64,000 nt of DNA from NCBI RefSeq assembly GCF_001412085.1, contig NZ_LKEV01000001.1:62001-126000 (forward strand), given 5' to 3'. The stretch is from Corynebacterium lowii (GTDB lineage Bacteria; Actinomycetota; Actinomycetes; Mycobacteriales; Mycobacteriaceae). Both the position numbers and the translations under genes were made by a program. A model generated the notes under the pieces. The model saw only the letters and a list, made by a program, of their open reading frames with translations, ran no database searches and was not told the origin of the DNA. Below are positions 47,927 to 55,395 of the stretch, in pieces. How positions within the stretch are numbered: the stretch's first letter is position 1; every line of letters begins with the position of its first letter.

Positions 47927-49351
47927 CTACACCATCACGCCCATAGTGAACCATTGGCGCTTGCGGGACTTCTCGCCTGACCATTGCCCTACGTCGCGCC
48001 TCCTGACGGACACTTCCACGGCGGCGTTGTTGATCTGGTTGCGCAGCTTTTGCTTGCTCATGCCACCGCGCCCGTTGTCCTGGTTCCACTTCTCGTAGAG
48101 TCGGTAGGTCTCATCCCAGAGCACGCGATCTTCGGGGTCGCCGGTGATGATGTAGACGTCCTCTAGGAACTCGCGCACGGGGCTTCCTAGGCTGCGCATC
48201 TCGGCTTGGATGGTTTCTTGGGTGGCAGGCGTGGTGAAGGTGCCTTGGGCTTCTAGGCGGGCCAGCCCGTCGAGCGCCCAGTTGAAAATACCGGGCAGTT
48301 CTTTAAGGATATTGGCTTTAATGTTCGGATCGGACTTTCCCCCAAAGGACTTATCGAGTTTAATGCCCAAAATGCGGCGTTGAATAGCCCCGGTATTGTC
48401 ATTGAAGGTGGGTTCTGAGTTCGCCACGATCATAATGCGGGCGCTCATTTTATCCACGGTGTAGGCGTCACGGTTCTTGCGTTCAATGACCATTGAATCT
48501 TCCCCTACGACGCTGAGCATGGTGGAGACCCCGGCGGCCCCTACGTGGGTGCGCCCATCGTCGCGGGCGTCCTCGAAAAGGGCGAGTAGTTTGCCGTCCC
48601 AGGAAGCCAGATCAAAACGCCCGCCTAGCCGGTCAAGGGAAGCGGCGGTGGTGTTCGCGGCCCCGGTAATGGCTTTTAAGACGGCGGCGACGGTGCCTTT
48701 ACCGGCTGCTGGTGGGCCTACGAGCACGAGGGCGCGTTGCAGGTCGGTACGCCCGGATAGGACGTAGCCGAACCATTCTTGCAGCGCTTCGCGGGCGGCG
48801 GGGTCGTGGGCGAATATCTCGTTACAGAAGCGGCCCCAGCAGGGGCAGGCCGCCGCCGGGTCGTAGTGGAAGCCTAGATGGTGGCGGGTGAAAAGGCCGG
48901 GGTGGTGGGGGTAGAGGGTACGGCTGTGGCGGTTGAGTACCCCGTTTTTCAGCACGATGTAGTCCCCAGGGTCACCAAGTTTCACCGGCGTGTTCGTGGT
49001 GGGATCAACCCAGGCGGGGCCGCCCGCGATCCAGGCCGGGAGGGGGCTTTCATCGTCAAGGAACCGCCCGGCGGCGTACTTGAGCGGATCAATGATGTCA
49101 GATACGCGGCGTTGATTGGGACTAAAGGGGCGTTGATCGTCCCCTTCGTCGTAGGTGGCGTCGCGTAGCACGTCGTAGAGGGCGTCGCGCACGGCGCGTT
49201 CGGTGATCTGCTTCCAGCAGATGCCGGTGTATTGCCACCACAGGGCGTTGAAGTAGACCAGGGTGGGGTAGCCGTCCTGGTTGAAGTGGGAGGCCATGAG
49301 CGCTTCGGCTACGGCCAGCGGCTGGGAGGGTGGGGGTACGTGAAGGTTCAT
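47927..49351 (-). CDS. Phage/plasmid replication helicase, D5/SF3 family
   Basis: The 474-residue protein has the D5 N-terminal domain (about residues 75-195, including LKNGVLN and FCNEIFAHD) and an SF3 helicase ATPase with Walker A GPPAAGKGT (212-220), Walker B LLALFEDARD and the sensor region MIVANSEPTFND, then a winged-helix-like C-terminus. Unlike phage P4 alpha protein it lacks an N-terminal primase domain, so host primase is probably used. It should unwind the element's origin; the adjacent repeat array is the natural target. Its ATG overlaps the upstream stop (ATGA). Confidence 0.88.
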   Translation of the reverse strand: MNLHVPPPSQPLAVAEALMASHFNQDGYPTLVYFNALWWQYTGICWKQITERAVRDALYDVLRDATYDEGDDQRPFSPNQRRVSDIIDPLKYAAGRFLDDESPLPAWIAGGPAWVDPTTNTPVKLGDPGDYIVLKNGVLNRHSRTLYPHHPGLFTRHHLGFHYDPAAACPCWGRFCNEIFAHDPAAREALQEWFGYVLSGRTDLQRALVLVGPPAAGKGTVAAVLKAITGAANTTAASLDRLGGRFDLASWDGKLLALFEDARDDGRTHVGAAGVSTMLSVVGEDSMVIERKNRDAYTVDKMSARIMIVANSEPTFNDNTGAIQRRILGIKLDKSFGGKSDPNIKANILKELPGIFNWALDGLARLEAQGTFTTPATQETIQAEMRSLGSPVREFLEDVYIITGDPEDRVLWDETYRLYEKWNQDNGRGGMSKQKLRNQINNAAVEVSVRRRDVGQWSGEKSRKRQWFTMGVMV

Positions 49352-49842
49352 GCGGCTTTGGCCTCCTTGACGGTGGGGTGGTGGTTGATTCTCAGGTACA
49401 TGGAGCGCAGCTTTGTGATGGCTTCCGCTAGGAAGGCGCTGGACTCTTCTAGCGGGGCTGATCGCACTGAGTCGGCGGCGGCGTCAAGGATCGCACCGCC
49501 ACGGGTGTGGTAGGACTCTTCGATGAGGTCTTGGACGTGGCCTTCGAGGTAGTTGAGGTGGCCCCGGTGGGATACCAGTTCTGCCAGGAAGGCGCGTAGC
49601 CCATCGTCGCTATCGCGTAGGTAGCCTTCATCGAGTAGCCACCTTTCGATCTGGACGTGCACGGAGCCAAAGCCGGGGTGGTCGGGGTAGGTGATGTGGT
49701 GGAGGGCTTCAAAGACGCGCTGGTGTTTCCAGTCGGGGAAGTCCTCGGCTACGAGGCGGGCGAGTTGCTTCTTCGCGCGCGGTGCGGGGGCTTCGATGAG
49801 CGCGGCGAGTACTTCCATGCTGTTTGAGGGCTGGTTAGTCAC
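49348..49842 (-). CDS. DnaB N-terminal-domain-like protein of the element
   Basis: The GTG at 49842 has a perfect AAGGAGG 8 bp upstream and gives 164 residues. The N-terminal 100 residues (MEVLAALIEAPAPRAKKQLARLV, then FEALHHITYPDHPGFGSVHV) resemble the helical N-terminal domain of DnaB helicases, but no ATPase follows. It is coupled to the SF3 helicase gene and may act as its partner or as a helicase-loading adaptor. The longer open frame to 49968 is not used. Confidence 0.65.
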   Translation of the reverse strand: MTNQPSNSMEVLAALIEAPAPRAKKQLARLVAEDFPDWKHQRVFEALHHITYPDHPGFGSVHVQIERWLLDEGYLRDSDDGLRAFLAELVSHRGHLNYLEGHVQDLIEESYHTRGGAILDAAADSVRSAPLEESSAFLAEAITKLRSMYLRINHHPTVKEAKAA

Positions 49843-50140
49843 GTGTGTTTCCTCCTTGGGTTTTCGTATCGTGACGGTATGGATGGTTGTGGGTGTCCTG
49901 TGAGCTGGGGTTTTGGGGTTTTTCGGCGGTCGCCGGAATCGGTTTCGCCGGTTTGCGGAATCGCGCAATCGCGTGGTTTCTTCAGGGGATCGCCTGAAAA
50001 GGGGTGCCGTGGGGGTTTCGCCAGATTTGTCGGAAAGTCCCTCCGGGGCCGCCGCCGCGCGGCCACTATGACCGGGCGGCCCCGCCCCTTGACCTTTTCC
50101 CGGTGCCGGTAAAAAGGTCAGGTGCAGCTCGGGCCGTGCC
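49843..50140. other. Non-coding stretch inside the replication operon
   Basis: No gene is supported. Several short inverted repeats with CGG-(2-4)-CCG arms are visible between 49920 and 50010 (for example GGTCGCCGGAATC and TTTCGCCGGTTTGCGGAA), which could give RNA structure between the small membrane gene and the DnaB-N-like gene. Confidence 0.4.
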
Positions 50141-50224
50141 TTAGCGGCGTAGTAGATCCCAGGCTCCGGGTAGGAAGAGGCATGAGGCGAGGAATACGAC
50201 GGTGGTGAGTGCTTCGAGGATCAT
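50141..50224 (-). CDS. 27-residue putative membrane peptide
   Basis: The ATG at 50224 overlaps the stop of the gene at 50221 as ATGA. The product begins MILEALTTVVFLASCLFLPG and ends AWDLLRR: one hydrophobic helix followed by two arginines. Coupling and composition support expression, but length makes it uncertain. Function is unknown. Confidence 0.45.
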   Translation of the reverse strand: MILEALTTVVFLASCLFLPGAWDLLRR

Positions 50225-50631
50225 CGGGCACCGCCTTCAGCGGCCAGGGCGAGGTTAAGGGCTGCGAGCTGGCTGAGCAGGTGGCGGGTATCCCCGCCGA
50301 TGAGGTGTGCATCAACGAGGGTGCTCAGAAGCTCATCTTTGCGGGCCGCAAGATCAGCCATGTGCTGCGTGTGGGCTTGTTCTTCCCTCCTGGCGCGCGC
50401 TTGGGCGGACTGGGCTTGCACGCACTCGGGGCATAGCAGGAACCCCGCACCGTGGGCGTAGGCCGCCTGCGCGTCGTGGATATTGACCACGGCCATGACC
50501 GCGCGTTCGATGCGCATGTGCCCGCCGTGAAGTAGGCGGTAGTGGGTGCGAGTCGAGGCCGCCGTGTCGCGGAGGTGGAGCAGGTACGGTTCGGTAGCGC
50601 CCAGTGCGGGCGCGAGGGTAGCATGAGTCAT
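50221..50631 (-). CDS. Hypothetical protein of the replication operon
   Basis: The ATG at 50631 has GGAGG 6 bp upstream and gives 136 residues. The helical protein (MTHATLAPALGATEPYLLHL, later FLLCPECVQAQSAQARARREEQAHTQHM) has a CPEC pair that could bind zinc, followed by a coiled coil. It is coupled to the small ORFs on both sides. No family is recognised. Confidence 0.6.
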   Translation of the reverse strand: MTHATLAPALGATEPYLLHLRDTAASTRTHYRLLHGGHMRIERAVMAVVNIHDAQAAYAHGAGFLLCPECVQAQSAQARARREEQAHTQHMADLAARKDELLSTLVDAHLIGGDTRHLLSQLAALNLALAAEGGAR

Positions 50632-50747
50632 GCTTTGCCTCCTTGTAGGCTGAGCTGTTTCAGCCCCCTTTTGGTGGGGGTCTGGGTGGAGACGCTGTAA
50701 CCGGCGGAAATGTGGTAGTGGATGCTGGTTGCAGCGTCGTTTTTCAT
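50628..50747 (-). CDS. 39-residue leader ORF of the replication operon
   Basis: The ATG at 50747 is 12 bp downstream of a strong -10 hexamer and its TGA overlaps the next ATG. The product begins MKNDAATSIHYHISAGYSV and ends KQLSLQGGKA. The mRNA would have almost no leader, so translation may start leaderless and be passed on by coupling. Function is unknown. Confidence 0.5.
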   Translation of the reverse strand: MKNDAATSIHYHISAGYSVSTQTPTKRGLKQLSLQGGKA

Positions 50748-50759
50748 CGTGCAAGTGTA

Positions 50760-50788
50760 AAGATATTGGACACTTACTGTTCTGTCAA
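50760..50788 (-). promoter_or_regulatory. Strong promoter of the element's replication operon
   Basis: On the minus strand TTGACA (50788-50783), a 17-bp spacer and TATCTT (50765-50760) precede the 39-residue ORF. It is a near-consensus SigA promoter and should drive the genes down to the helicase. Confidence 0.8.
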
Positions 50789-50809
50789 ATCTTTTTACAG
50801 ACTTGGGCT

Positions 50810-50998
50810 TTAGTCGCTGTTCAGGTTGTAGACGTGCTGACGGGAGAGGTTCGCAGCGGCGGCAATATGAGCTATCGGTACGCCCACCTTCGTGGCCTTG
50901 CGAACCGCATCGTCGCGGCGAACCTTGGCGTCGTTGAGCGCGGCGGCGGCCGCTTCGACGTCGGCTAGGGCCTTGTGCATCTCCGGCGTCACCTTCAT
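50810..50998 (-). CDS. Small helix-turn-helix protein
   Basis: The 62-residue protein has a charged helix (MHKALADVEAAAAALNDAKV) followed by a helix-turn-helix (KVGVPIAHIAAAANLSRQHVYNL). It is the common small phage regulator or replication-accessory type. It lies directly upstream of the replication-operon promoter, so it may regulate it. Confidence 0.65.
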   Translation of the reverse strand: MKVTPEMHKALADVEAAAAALNDAKVRRDDAVRKATKVGVPIAHIAAAANLSRQHVYNLNSD

Positions 50999-51019
50999 GC
51001 CTCCTGATTCTAGTGGTGC

Positions 51020-51292
51020 TCATGCGGCTAGAGGCTCTTCCGGGTTGTAGTAGTTTGCCCCGATTGACCAAAACATGCTCGCGTGATCGTAGTGAAACTC
51101 GTCAAGGGTGATCCCACGGGCCGCGATGAAGGTGTTGATCTCCTCAGTCCAGCCTGCGAGGTCGTAGGCGTCTGGGTCGAGTTCATCGGCGGCAATAGCA
51201 CCATCAGCAATGAGGGCAATGCCGTCATAGCTATCGGCTGCGGCGTTGAGCATGGTGGTGATGAGTTCCTCAGTGAAAGGGCCGTGGATCAT
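51020..51292 (-). CDS. Acidic hypothetical protein
   Basis: The 90-residue acidic protein (MIHGPFTEELITTMLNAAAD, later GWTEEINTFIAARGITLDEFHYDHASMFW) starts by ATGA overlap with the upstream 33-residue ORF. No family is recognised. Small acidic proteins of phage-related islands are sometimes anti-defence DNA mimics, but nothing specific supports that here. Confidence 0.6.
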   Translation of the reverse strand: MIHGPFTEELITTMLNAAADSYDGIALIADGAIAADELDPDAYDLAGWTEEINTFIAARGITLDEFHYDHASMFWSIGANYYNPEEPLAA

Positions 51293-51390
51293 GCTGCCTC
51301 CTCCTTCGGTAGTAGGTGTTGGTCGGCCTCGGCCTGGAAATGCTCATGCAGGCCTTGGGGACGATGCAGGATTACCGGGTGCTCGATCAT
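51289..51390 (-). CDS. 33-residue small ORF in the excisionase operon
   Basis: The ATG at 51390 overlaps the excisionase stop and its own TGA overlaps the next ATG. The product begins MIEHPVILHRPQGLHEHFQA and ends DQHLLPKEEAA. Overlap on both ends supports coupled translation; the function is unknown. Confidence 0.45.
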   Translation of the reverse strand: MIEHPVILHRPQGLHEHFQAEADQHLLPKEEAA

Positions 51391-51593
51391 GCGGCTTCCT
51401 CTTCCTCGGTGCCGCCGCGCGCGGTGGACTCCATTTGCTGGGCGATCCAAGCGTCCACGTCCTCGGGGCGGTACATCACGCGCCGCCCGATCTTCCCGCA
51501 CTCAGGGCCTTTTCCGTTGGCCCGGAAGTAGCGGAGCGTTGATTCACTTATGCCTGTCTTGGCCGCTACCTGAGTGGTGGTAAGCAAACCCAT
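51387..51593 (-). CDS. xis: Excisionase-like helix-turn-helix protein
   Basis: The 68-residue protein has a MerR/Xis-type winged helix-turn-helix (LLTTTQVAAKTGISESTLRY, then GKIGRRVMYRPEDVDAWI) and an acidic tail. Such proteins bend DNA at att arms and favour excision, and may also regulate transcription. It is the first gene of the leftward operon, divergent from the XRE regulator. AGGAGGT precedes the start. Confidence 0.75.
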   Translation of the reverse strand: MGLLTTTQVAAKTGISESTLRYFRANGKGPECGKIGRRVMYRPEDVDAWIAQQMESTARGGTEEEEAA

Positions 51594-51605
51594 CTTGACC
51601 TCCTA

Positions 51606-51672
51606 GGTACTTGTACCGCTTGTCGGTACTGAACCGAATGTAGCAACTAGTTCCGATAAACGCAACTGCGTT
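51606..51672. promoter_or_regulatory. Operator region of the element's genetic switch
   Basis: The 113-bp gap between the divergent excisionase and XRE genes holds perfect inverted repeats: GGTACTTGTACC (51606-51617) and AACGCAACTGCGTT (51659-51672), plus CGGTACTGAACCG at about 51624. These are likely binding sites of the XRE protein or the excisionase. A CATACT -10 hexamer lies 7 bp before the XRE ATG. Confidence 0.6.
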
Positions 51673-51706
51673 GGGTGGTGGTAGGTCGGGTGGCATACTC
51701 AACTAC

Positions 51707-52366
51707 ATGAGCACCTCGGAAAAAACCGCACGGGAACTCCTCGGTCAGACGATCAGGAAGCATAGGGAAGATCTTGGCTTTACACAGCAAACCTTGGCTG
51801 ATGCCGTCAATTCCTATACGGGTGGAAACTGGTTAAAAACGACGGTTTCTAAAGTTGAAGCGGGTCAGCGAGCACTCAGCTTTGAAGAGGCTGTTGCTAT
51901 ATCTAATTACTCCAGGCTTCCAATCCAAGAGCTAATGGATGCATACGTGCCCCGTAAAATAGATGATCTTTGGGATGAGTGTGTTAGAAGATTTGCAAGC
52001 CTGGGAGATAAAGCAGAATATGTGATGGACGATTTCTGGGCACTAGTGCCCCTGCTAACAGAACTGCATGAAGGAATGAAAGACGATGGTGAGAGGTTTC
52101 CACCCAAGTTAGACAGGAAAACACTGGTAAAAGGGGTGGGTGAGATGATTACTTTCGTTGATCGTGCGATCCGTGCTTTAGAGATTGTCAGCGGTGATGC
52201 AAGTTGGTATGGCCACCTTGCTCCAATGTATAGCCGTGATCCAAATATTTCTACTTGGGAAAATACAAGGAAGATGCAGAAAGAAATTGAGAAAGAAATT
52301 GAAGAGCGATTAGCGCGGCTCAATAAAAGCATTGATGAATTAGAGCTGCGTGACGCCGATGGCTAA
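51707..52366 (+). CDS. XRE-family transcriptional regulator of the element
   Basis: The ATG at 51707 gives 219 residues. Residues about 8-70 form a Cro/CI-type helix-turn-helix (LLGQTIRKHREDLGFTQQTL, then TTVSKVEAGQRALSFEEAVA), and the helical rest includes a Lys/Glu-rich coiled coil at the C-terminus. The gene is clearly lower in GC than its surroundings, a sign of separate ancestry. It probably represses the leftward excisionase/replication operon. It overlaps the integrase start. Confidence 0.85.
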   Translation: MSTSEKTARELLGQTIRKHREDLGFTQQTLADAVNSYTGGNWLKTTVSKVEAGQRALSFEEAVAISNYSRLPIQELMDAYVPRKIDDLWDECVRRFASLGDKAEYVMDDFWALVPLLTELHEGMKDDGERFPPKLDRKTLVKGVGEMITFVDRAIRALEIVSGDASWYGHLAPMYSRDPNISTWENTRKMQKEIEKEIEERLARLNKSIDELELRDADG

Positions 52367-53546
52367 GCATAGGGAGCCGGGTAACGCCCGCGTGGTGGAC
52401 TTGTTCAAGAACAAGGACGGCTCCGAAAGCGCAAAATACAAGGAAGTCAAGGCCAGGGAGTACACCACCACTCAGCTACGCGAGTACAAGAACTGGGCGG
52501 TGAAGTGGGTAGACCTCAACGGCAAGGAAAAGTCCCGAACCTTCAAACGACGGGTAGATGCCGACGAGTACCGCAAAGCCGTTGAAGCGCAGATACGCAG
52601 CGGCGAGTACATAGACCGCGATCATGGGCGGGTCACCGCACAAGAAGTATGGCAGCGCTGGGAACCCACGCAGGCTACCCGGTCAAAAAAGACCCGCTAC
52701 GACAGGCAACGAACATGGATCGGGCGCACCGGGCCACGCTGGGGCGATGTGCCAATAAGCCGTATCACTAAAACCGACGTGCAACTATGGGCGGCGGAAC
52801 TCCATGAAGAGGGATACAGCGTAGCCACCATTAGGCACGCGGTGGGAGTACTACGCCTTGTCCTCGGCTTTGCCGTCGATGAAGGACGGCTACTAAAGAA
52901 CCCTGCTCATGGCATCTCCTACCCGTCTGAGAAGCCAGATGATCGGCATTACCTCACTGTGAAACAGGTAGAGGCCCTTGCTCACTCCATCGGGCACGGA
53001 TATGGGTTAATGATCCGCGTGCTGGCCTATTGTGGCCCGCGCTCGGGGGAGATATTCGCGCTTAGAGGCAAGGATGTATTCCTTGATAGGCGGCGTATCT
53101 GGCTCCGGCGTGCTGCCTCACGCCCCGGAGGGAAACTAGAGATCAAAGACCTCAAAACGCATAAGAACCGCATGATCGCTTACCCGGAGGCGCTGCATGA
53201 TGCACTAAAAGCCAGGGTGGGGTAGGTAGGGGAGGAAGGCCTACTGTTCACCACGACAGAAGGGGCTGTGCTGAACCCTTCAAACTTTCACAAGCGGGTG
53301 TACGTTCCGGCAAAAGCATCAGCAGCGCAGCGTCTAGAGGGGACGTTTCCCGCTGTGACGCTGCACGACTTGCGGCATACGGCGGCGAGCCTTGCTGTGC
53401 GGTCTGGTGCGAACGTGAAGGTGGTGCAAAACATGCTTGGGCACGCGAGCGCGGCGGTGACGCTGAACACCTACAGCGACCTTTTTCCCGATGATCTTGA
53501 CCGCGTTGCTGAGGCCATGAATCGGCTCTTGGAGGAAGAGCGGTGA
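52359..53546 (+). pseudogene. int: Tyrosine integrase interrupted by an in-frame TAG
   Basis: The frame from the ATG at 52359 encodes the SAM-like core-binding domain (about residues 85-165) and the first catalytic arginine region (LAYCGPRSGEIFALR), then meets TAG at 53223-53225. The same frame continues at once with VGEEGLLFTTTEGAVLNPSN and carries the remaining catalytic motifs: HDLRHTAASLAV, LGHASAAVTLNTYSDLF. A single C-to-T change (CAG to TAG) would explain the stop. Without read-through the product lacks the HxxR, H and nucleophilic Tyr and cannot recombine. It sits next to attR, the normal place. Confidence 0.9.
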
Positions 53547-53552
53547 GCCTCT

Positions 53553-53574
53553 CAGTTTCGCACCAGTTTCGCAC
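53553..53574 (+). repeat. Integrase arm-type tandem site, right end
   Basis: Two abutting CAGTTTCGCAC copies, identical to 44121-44142. They lie between the integrase stop and attR. Further short repeats (CCAACGCA, TATCGTT) between 53600 and 53660 may be additional arm or excisionase sites. Confidence 0.75.
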
Positions 53575-53679
53575 CACGCCTAGCCGGTACTGTTATCAGC
53601 CAACGCAATCAACGCTACTACCAGGTATTTCTATCGTTTACCAACGCAGCTATCGTTAGCAAACTCCCAGAAAAGCCCA

Positions 53680-53723
53680 TTTGCAAGCAGAAGGTCAGGA
53701 GTTCGATTCTCCTATGCTCCACA
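53680..53723 (+). repeat. attR core repeat
   Basis: This is a perfect copy of the 44-bp tRNA-Ala 3' segment at 44017-44060. Beyond it the original chromosome resumes with the former tRNA terminator. Confidence 0.95.
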
Positions 53724-53726
53724 GAA

Positions 53727-53763
53727 CCCCTCGCCGGGATATGGGTGAGGGGATTTTTTCGTT
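53727..53763 (+). terminator. Original tRNA-Ala terminator, displaced by the element
   Basis: A 9-bp stem (CCCCTCGCC with GGTGAGGGG, one G-U pair) followed by TTTTTT starts 3 bp after attR. Before integration it stood directly downstream of tRNA-Ala. Confidence 0.85.
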
Positions 53764-54131
53764 TTGTGGGGTGCTGGCGGGGGCTTGGGGCGTAGTTGGG
53801 TGGCAGCGGGGGATGGTGTGCGGTCTTAGGCGTTTCTGTGCTTTATCTTCTCCTCTACGGCTTTGTGGGTTGCGCTTTGTGCCTTGGGACTGTCGGCTGC
53901 TTGTACCGGCTACCGGCTCTGAGGGTTATGCCTGTGCCGCTGTAGGGGGTATGCGTAAATTGCTAAGGTGGTGAGGGAACTTTGTGGGAAGATTCTGGAT
54001 TACGAGGCGCCGATGAGGTTATGGTGGCTCAGTTTAAACTGTGTTTGAACGCCCCTGAGCCGAAAGAGTGATTTTTAATTAAGGGGAAAATGGAAGGGTA
54101 GCGATTCTTTTCTCGCCTCCCGTTTCTTACC
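53764..54131. other. Gene-poor stretch right of attR
   Basis: Nothing can be supported here. Composition changes from GT-rich to AT-rich towards 54130, the start of a lower-GC patch that continues through the Abi-family gene. Confidence 0.4.
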
Positions 54132-54446
54132 GTGATCTTAGCTTCTATCGTGCTTGCTCTGGGTTTCTGCTGGGGAAACCTGATAGATTTTACGGTAGTT
54201 CCGCTGATTAGTATAGTATCGCTCGCGCTCGTCTCTCTATTTAAAGGTTCTAAGCTGCTTGCTTCCTTTGATCTAGGCTCTTTTTCTCTCATCGTACTTA
54301 ATCTTGTTTCAGTATCACTGCTGGCACTTTCTTTTCTTGTAGTGGCTGTAGAGACTCCGCACTCGGTGCAGTATGTAATTTCTATTGCCACTGCGGGGTT
54401 TGCCTTTTCATTGAGAAGTGATTTGAACAGGTGGGGTAGTGCTTAG
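54132..54446 (+). CDS. Possible small membrane protein
   Basis: A GTG at 54132 opens a 104-codon frame whose product is very hydrophobic, with three likely membrane helices (VILASIVLALGFCWGNLI, FSLIVLNLVSVSLLALSFLV and the last helix) and a basic end RSDLNRWGSA. There is no convincing ribosome site and the region is AT-rich, so chance cannot be excluded. No family is recognised. It converges with the Abi-family gene. Confidence 0.4.
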   Translation: MILASIVLALGFCWGNLIDFTVVPLISIVSLALVSLFKGSKLLASFDLGSFSLIVLNLVSVSLLALSFLVVAVETPHSVQYVISIATAGFAFSLRSDLNRWGSA

Positions 54447-54465
54447 AGTGACGGCACTTTGTTCT

Positions 54466-55152
54466 CTAGTATCCGCATGTTCTATGTAGATACTGAGATT
54501 TGAGGGGGAGGAGTGGGCTCACGGTTTCTAGTTGTGAGACCCACTCGCTTACGCTGGTTGAGCGCAGGCGGATTAGTTCTTTCATACCTATTAGGTCTTG
54601 GTTCAGCTCTCTTGTGAAAATAGGTTCGTGGTGTGCGATTCTATTGCGTAAGCGGCGCAGGGCGTTAAGGCGCGTGTATACGTGGGCTCTTAGAATGCGT
54701 GTATCGGTGTGTTGTGAACCCGGGAGTGCGTTGAGGATATTTGGTTCCCATAATCGGGTATCGTTCCGTGCAGTGAAAAGTTTTGCCCAAAATGCGAGTT
54801 TTAATTCTGCGATAACCTTACCAGTGGTTGTATATCTACGACTCACCATTTCAAGGTCTGAGCGAGGATTATATTTCCGTCCGCGCGGTGCCGGTAGACT
54901 GCGAAGGAATGTTTCTTCCCAGGGCCAACGTGAACCATAAACCCGTTCTAATACGTAGGATGCTGCATTGCGAATTGATATTTCGGCAAAGTGGGCGGGA
55001 AGCATAGAAGCAGCGGAGACGGCGGCATTCCATGCGTATAGCTGTGATGCTTTATATGAGTCGTTGTCACAGGCGAGTAGATAAGTGTCAAAGCGTGGGG
55101 AGCTTAATACGCTTTGGAGGGTGGTTTTGGTGGGGAATGTTGTTGGAAGCAT
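54466..55152 (-). CDS. Abi-family protein with HEPN-like RNRIAH motif
   Basis: The 228-residue protein starts MLPTTFPTKTTLQSVLSSPR and has the Abi-like features: LYAWNAAVSAASMLPAHFAEISIRNA, YNPRSDLEMVSRR and LRRLRNRIAHHEPIF. The RNRIAH fits the R-x4-H motif of HEPN ribonucleases, which act in abortive infection and toxin systems. It is a stand-alone gene with TATAAC 8 bp before the ATG, so the mRNA may be leaderless. The neighbourhood (integration hotspot, low GC) fits a horizontally gained defence gene. Activity is inferred. Confidence 0.75.
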   Translation of the reverse strand: MLPTTFPTKTTLQSVLSSPRFDTYLLACDNDSYKASQLYAWNAAVSAASMLPAHFAEISIRNAASYVLERVYGSRWPWEETFLRSLPAPRGRKYNPRSDLEMVSRRYTTTGKVIAELKLAFWAKLFTARNDTRLWEPNILNALPGSQHTDTRILRAHVYTRLNALRRLRNRIAHHEPIFTRELNQDLIGMKELIRLRSTSVSEWVSQLETVSPLLPLKSQYLHRTCGY

Positions 55153-55228
55153 GACTGTAGGTTATACTTGACACGAGCGCTGTGGGACTAGCGGGCTTGA
55201 GTGCCTCCCCCATAGACATGAGAAAAGC

Positions 55229-55252
55229 AAGAGGTCCCAGCTGGGACCTCTT
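55229..55252. terminator. Perfect 24-bp palindrome with T-runs on both sides
   Basis: AAGAGGTCCCAG and its exact complement form a loop-free palindrome, followed by CCTTTTT on the plus strand and GCTTTTCT on the minus strand. It lies between the divergent Abi and SDR genes, where no transcript is expected to end, so it may protect against read-through or be a protein site. Confidence 0.55.
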
Positions 55253-55395
55253 CCTTTTTCGCAGGTGTGGGATCGAGGGGATAGGGAGTGCCAACCCCAA
55301 ACCCCCTCCACGCCCCCCACCCCCAAACGGGGGCGTCCACGGAAATTTTCTTTCGAAAACCTATGAAGTGAGCTGAAACACGTTAGGGTGTTCCT

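Larger units (their letters stand above)
44017..53723. mobile_element. 9.7-kb integrative element in tRNA-Ala
   Basis: A 44-bp perfect direct repeat bounds the element: one copy is the 3' half of tRNA-Ala and the other lies at 53680-53723. Inside are an integrase gene next to attR, an XRE regulator, an excisionase-like gene, a set of coupled small genes, a D5/SF3 helicase, a repeat-rich candidate origin and four cargo genes. No capsid, terminase, portal, tail or conjugation gene is seen, so it is best described as a satellite-like or plasmid-like island. The integrase has an in-frame stop, so the element may now be fixed. Confidence 0.92.
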
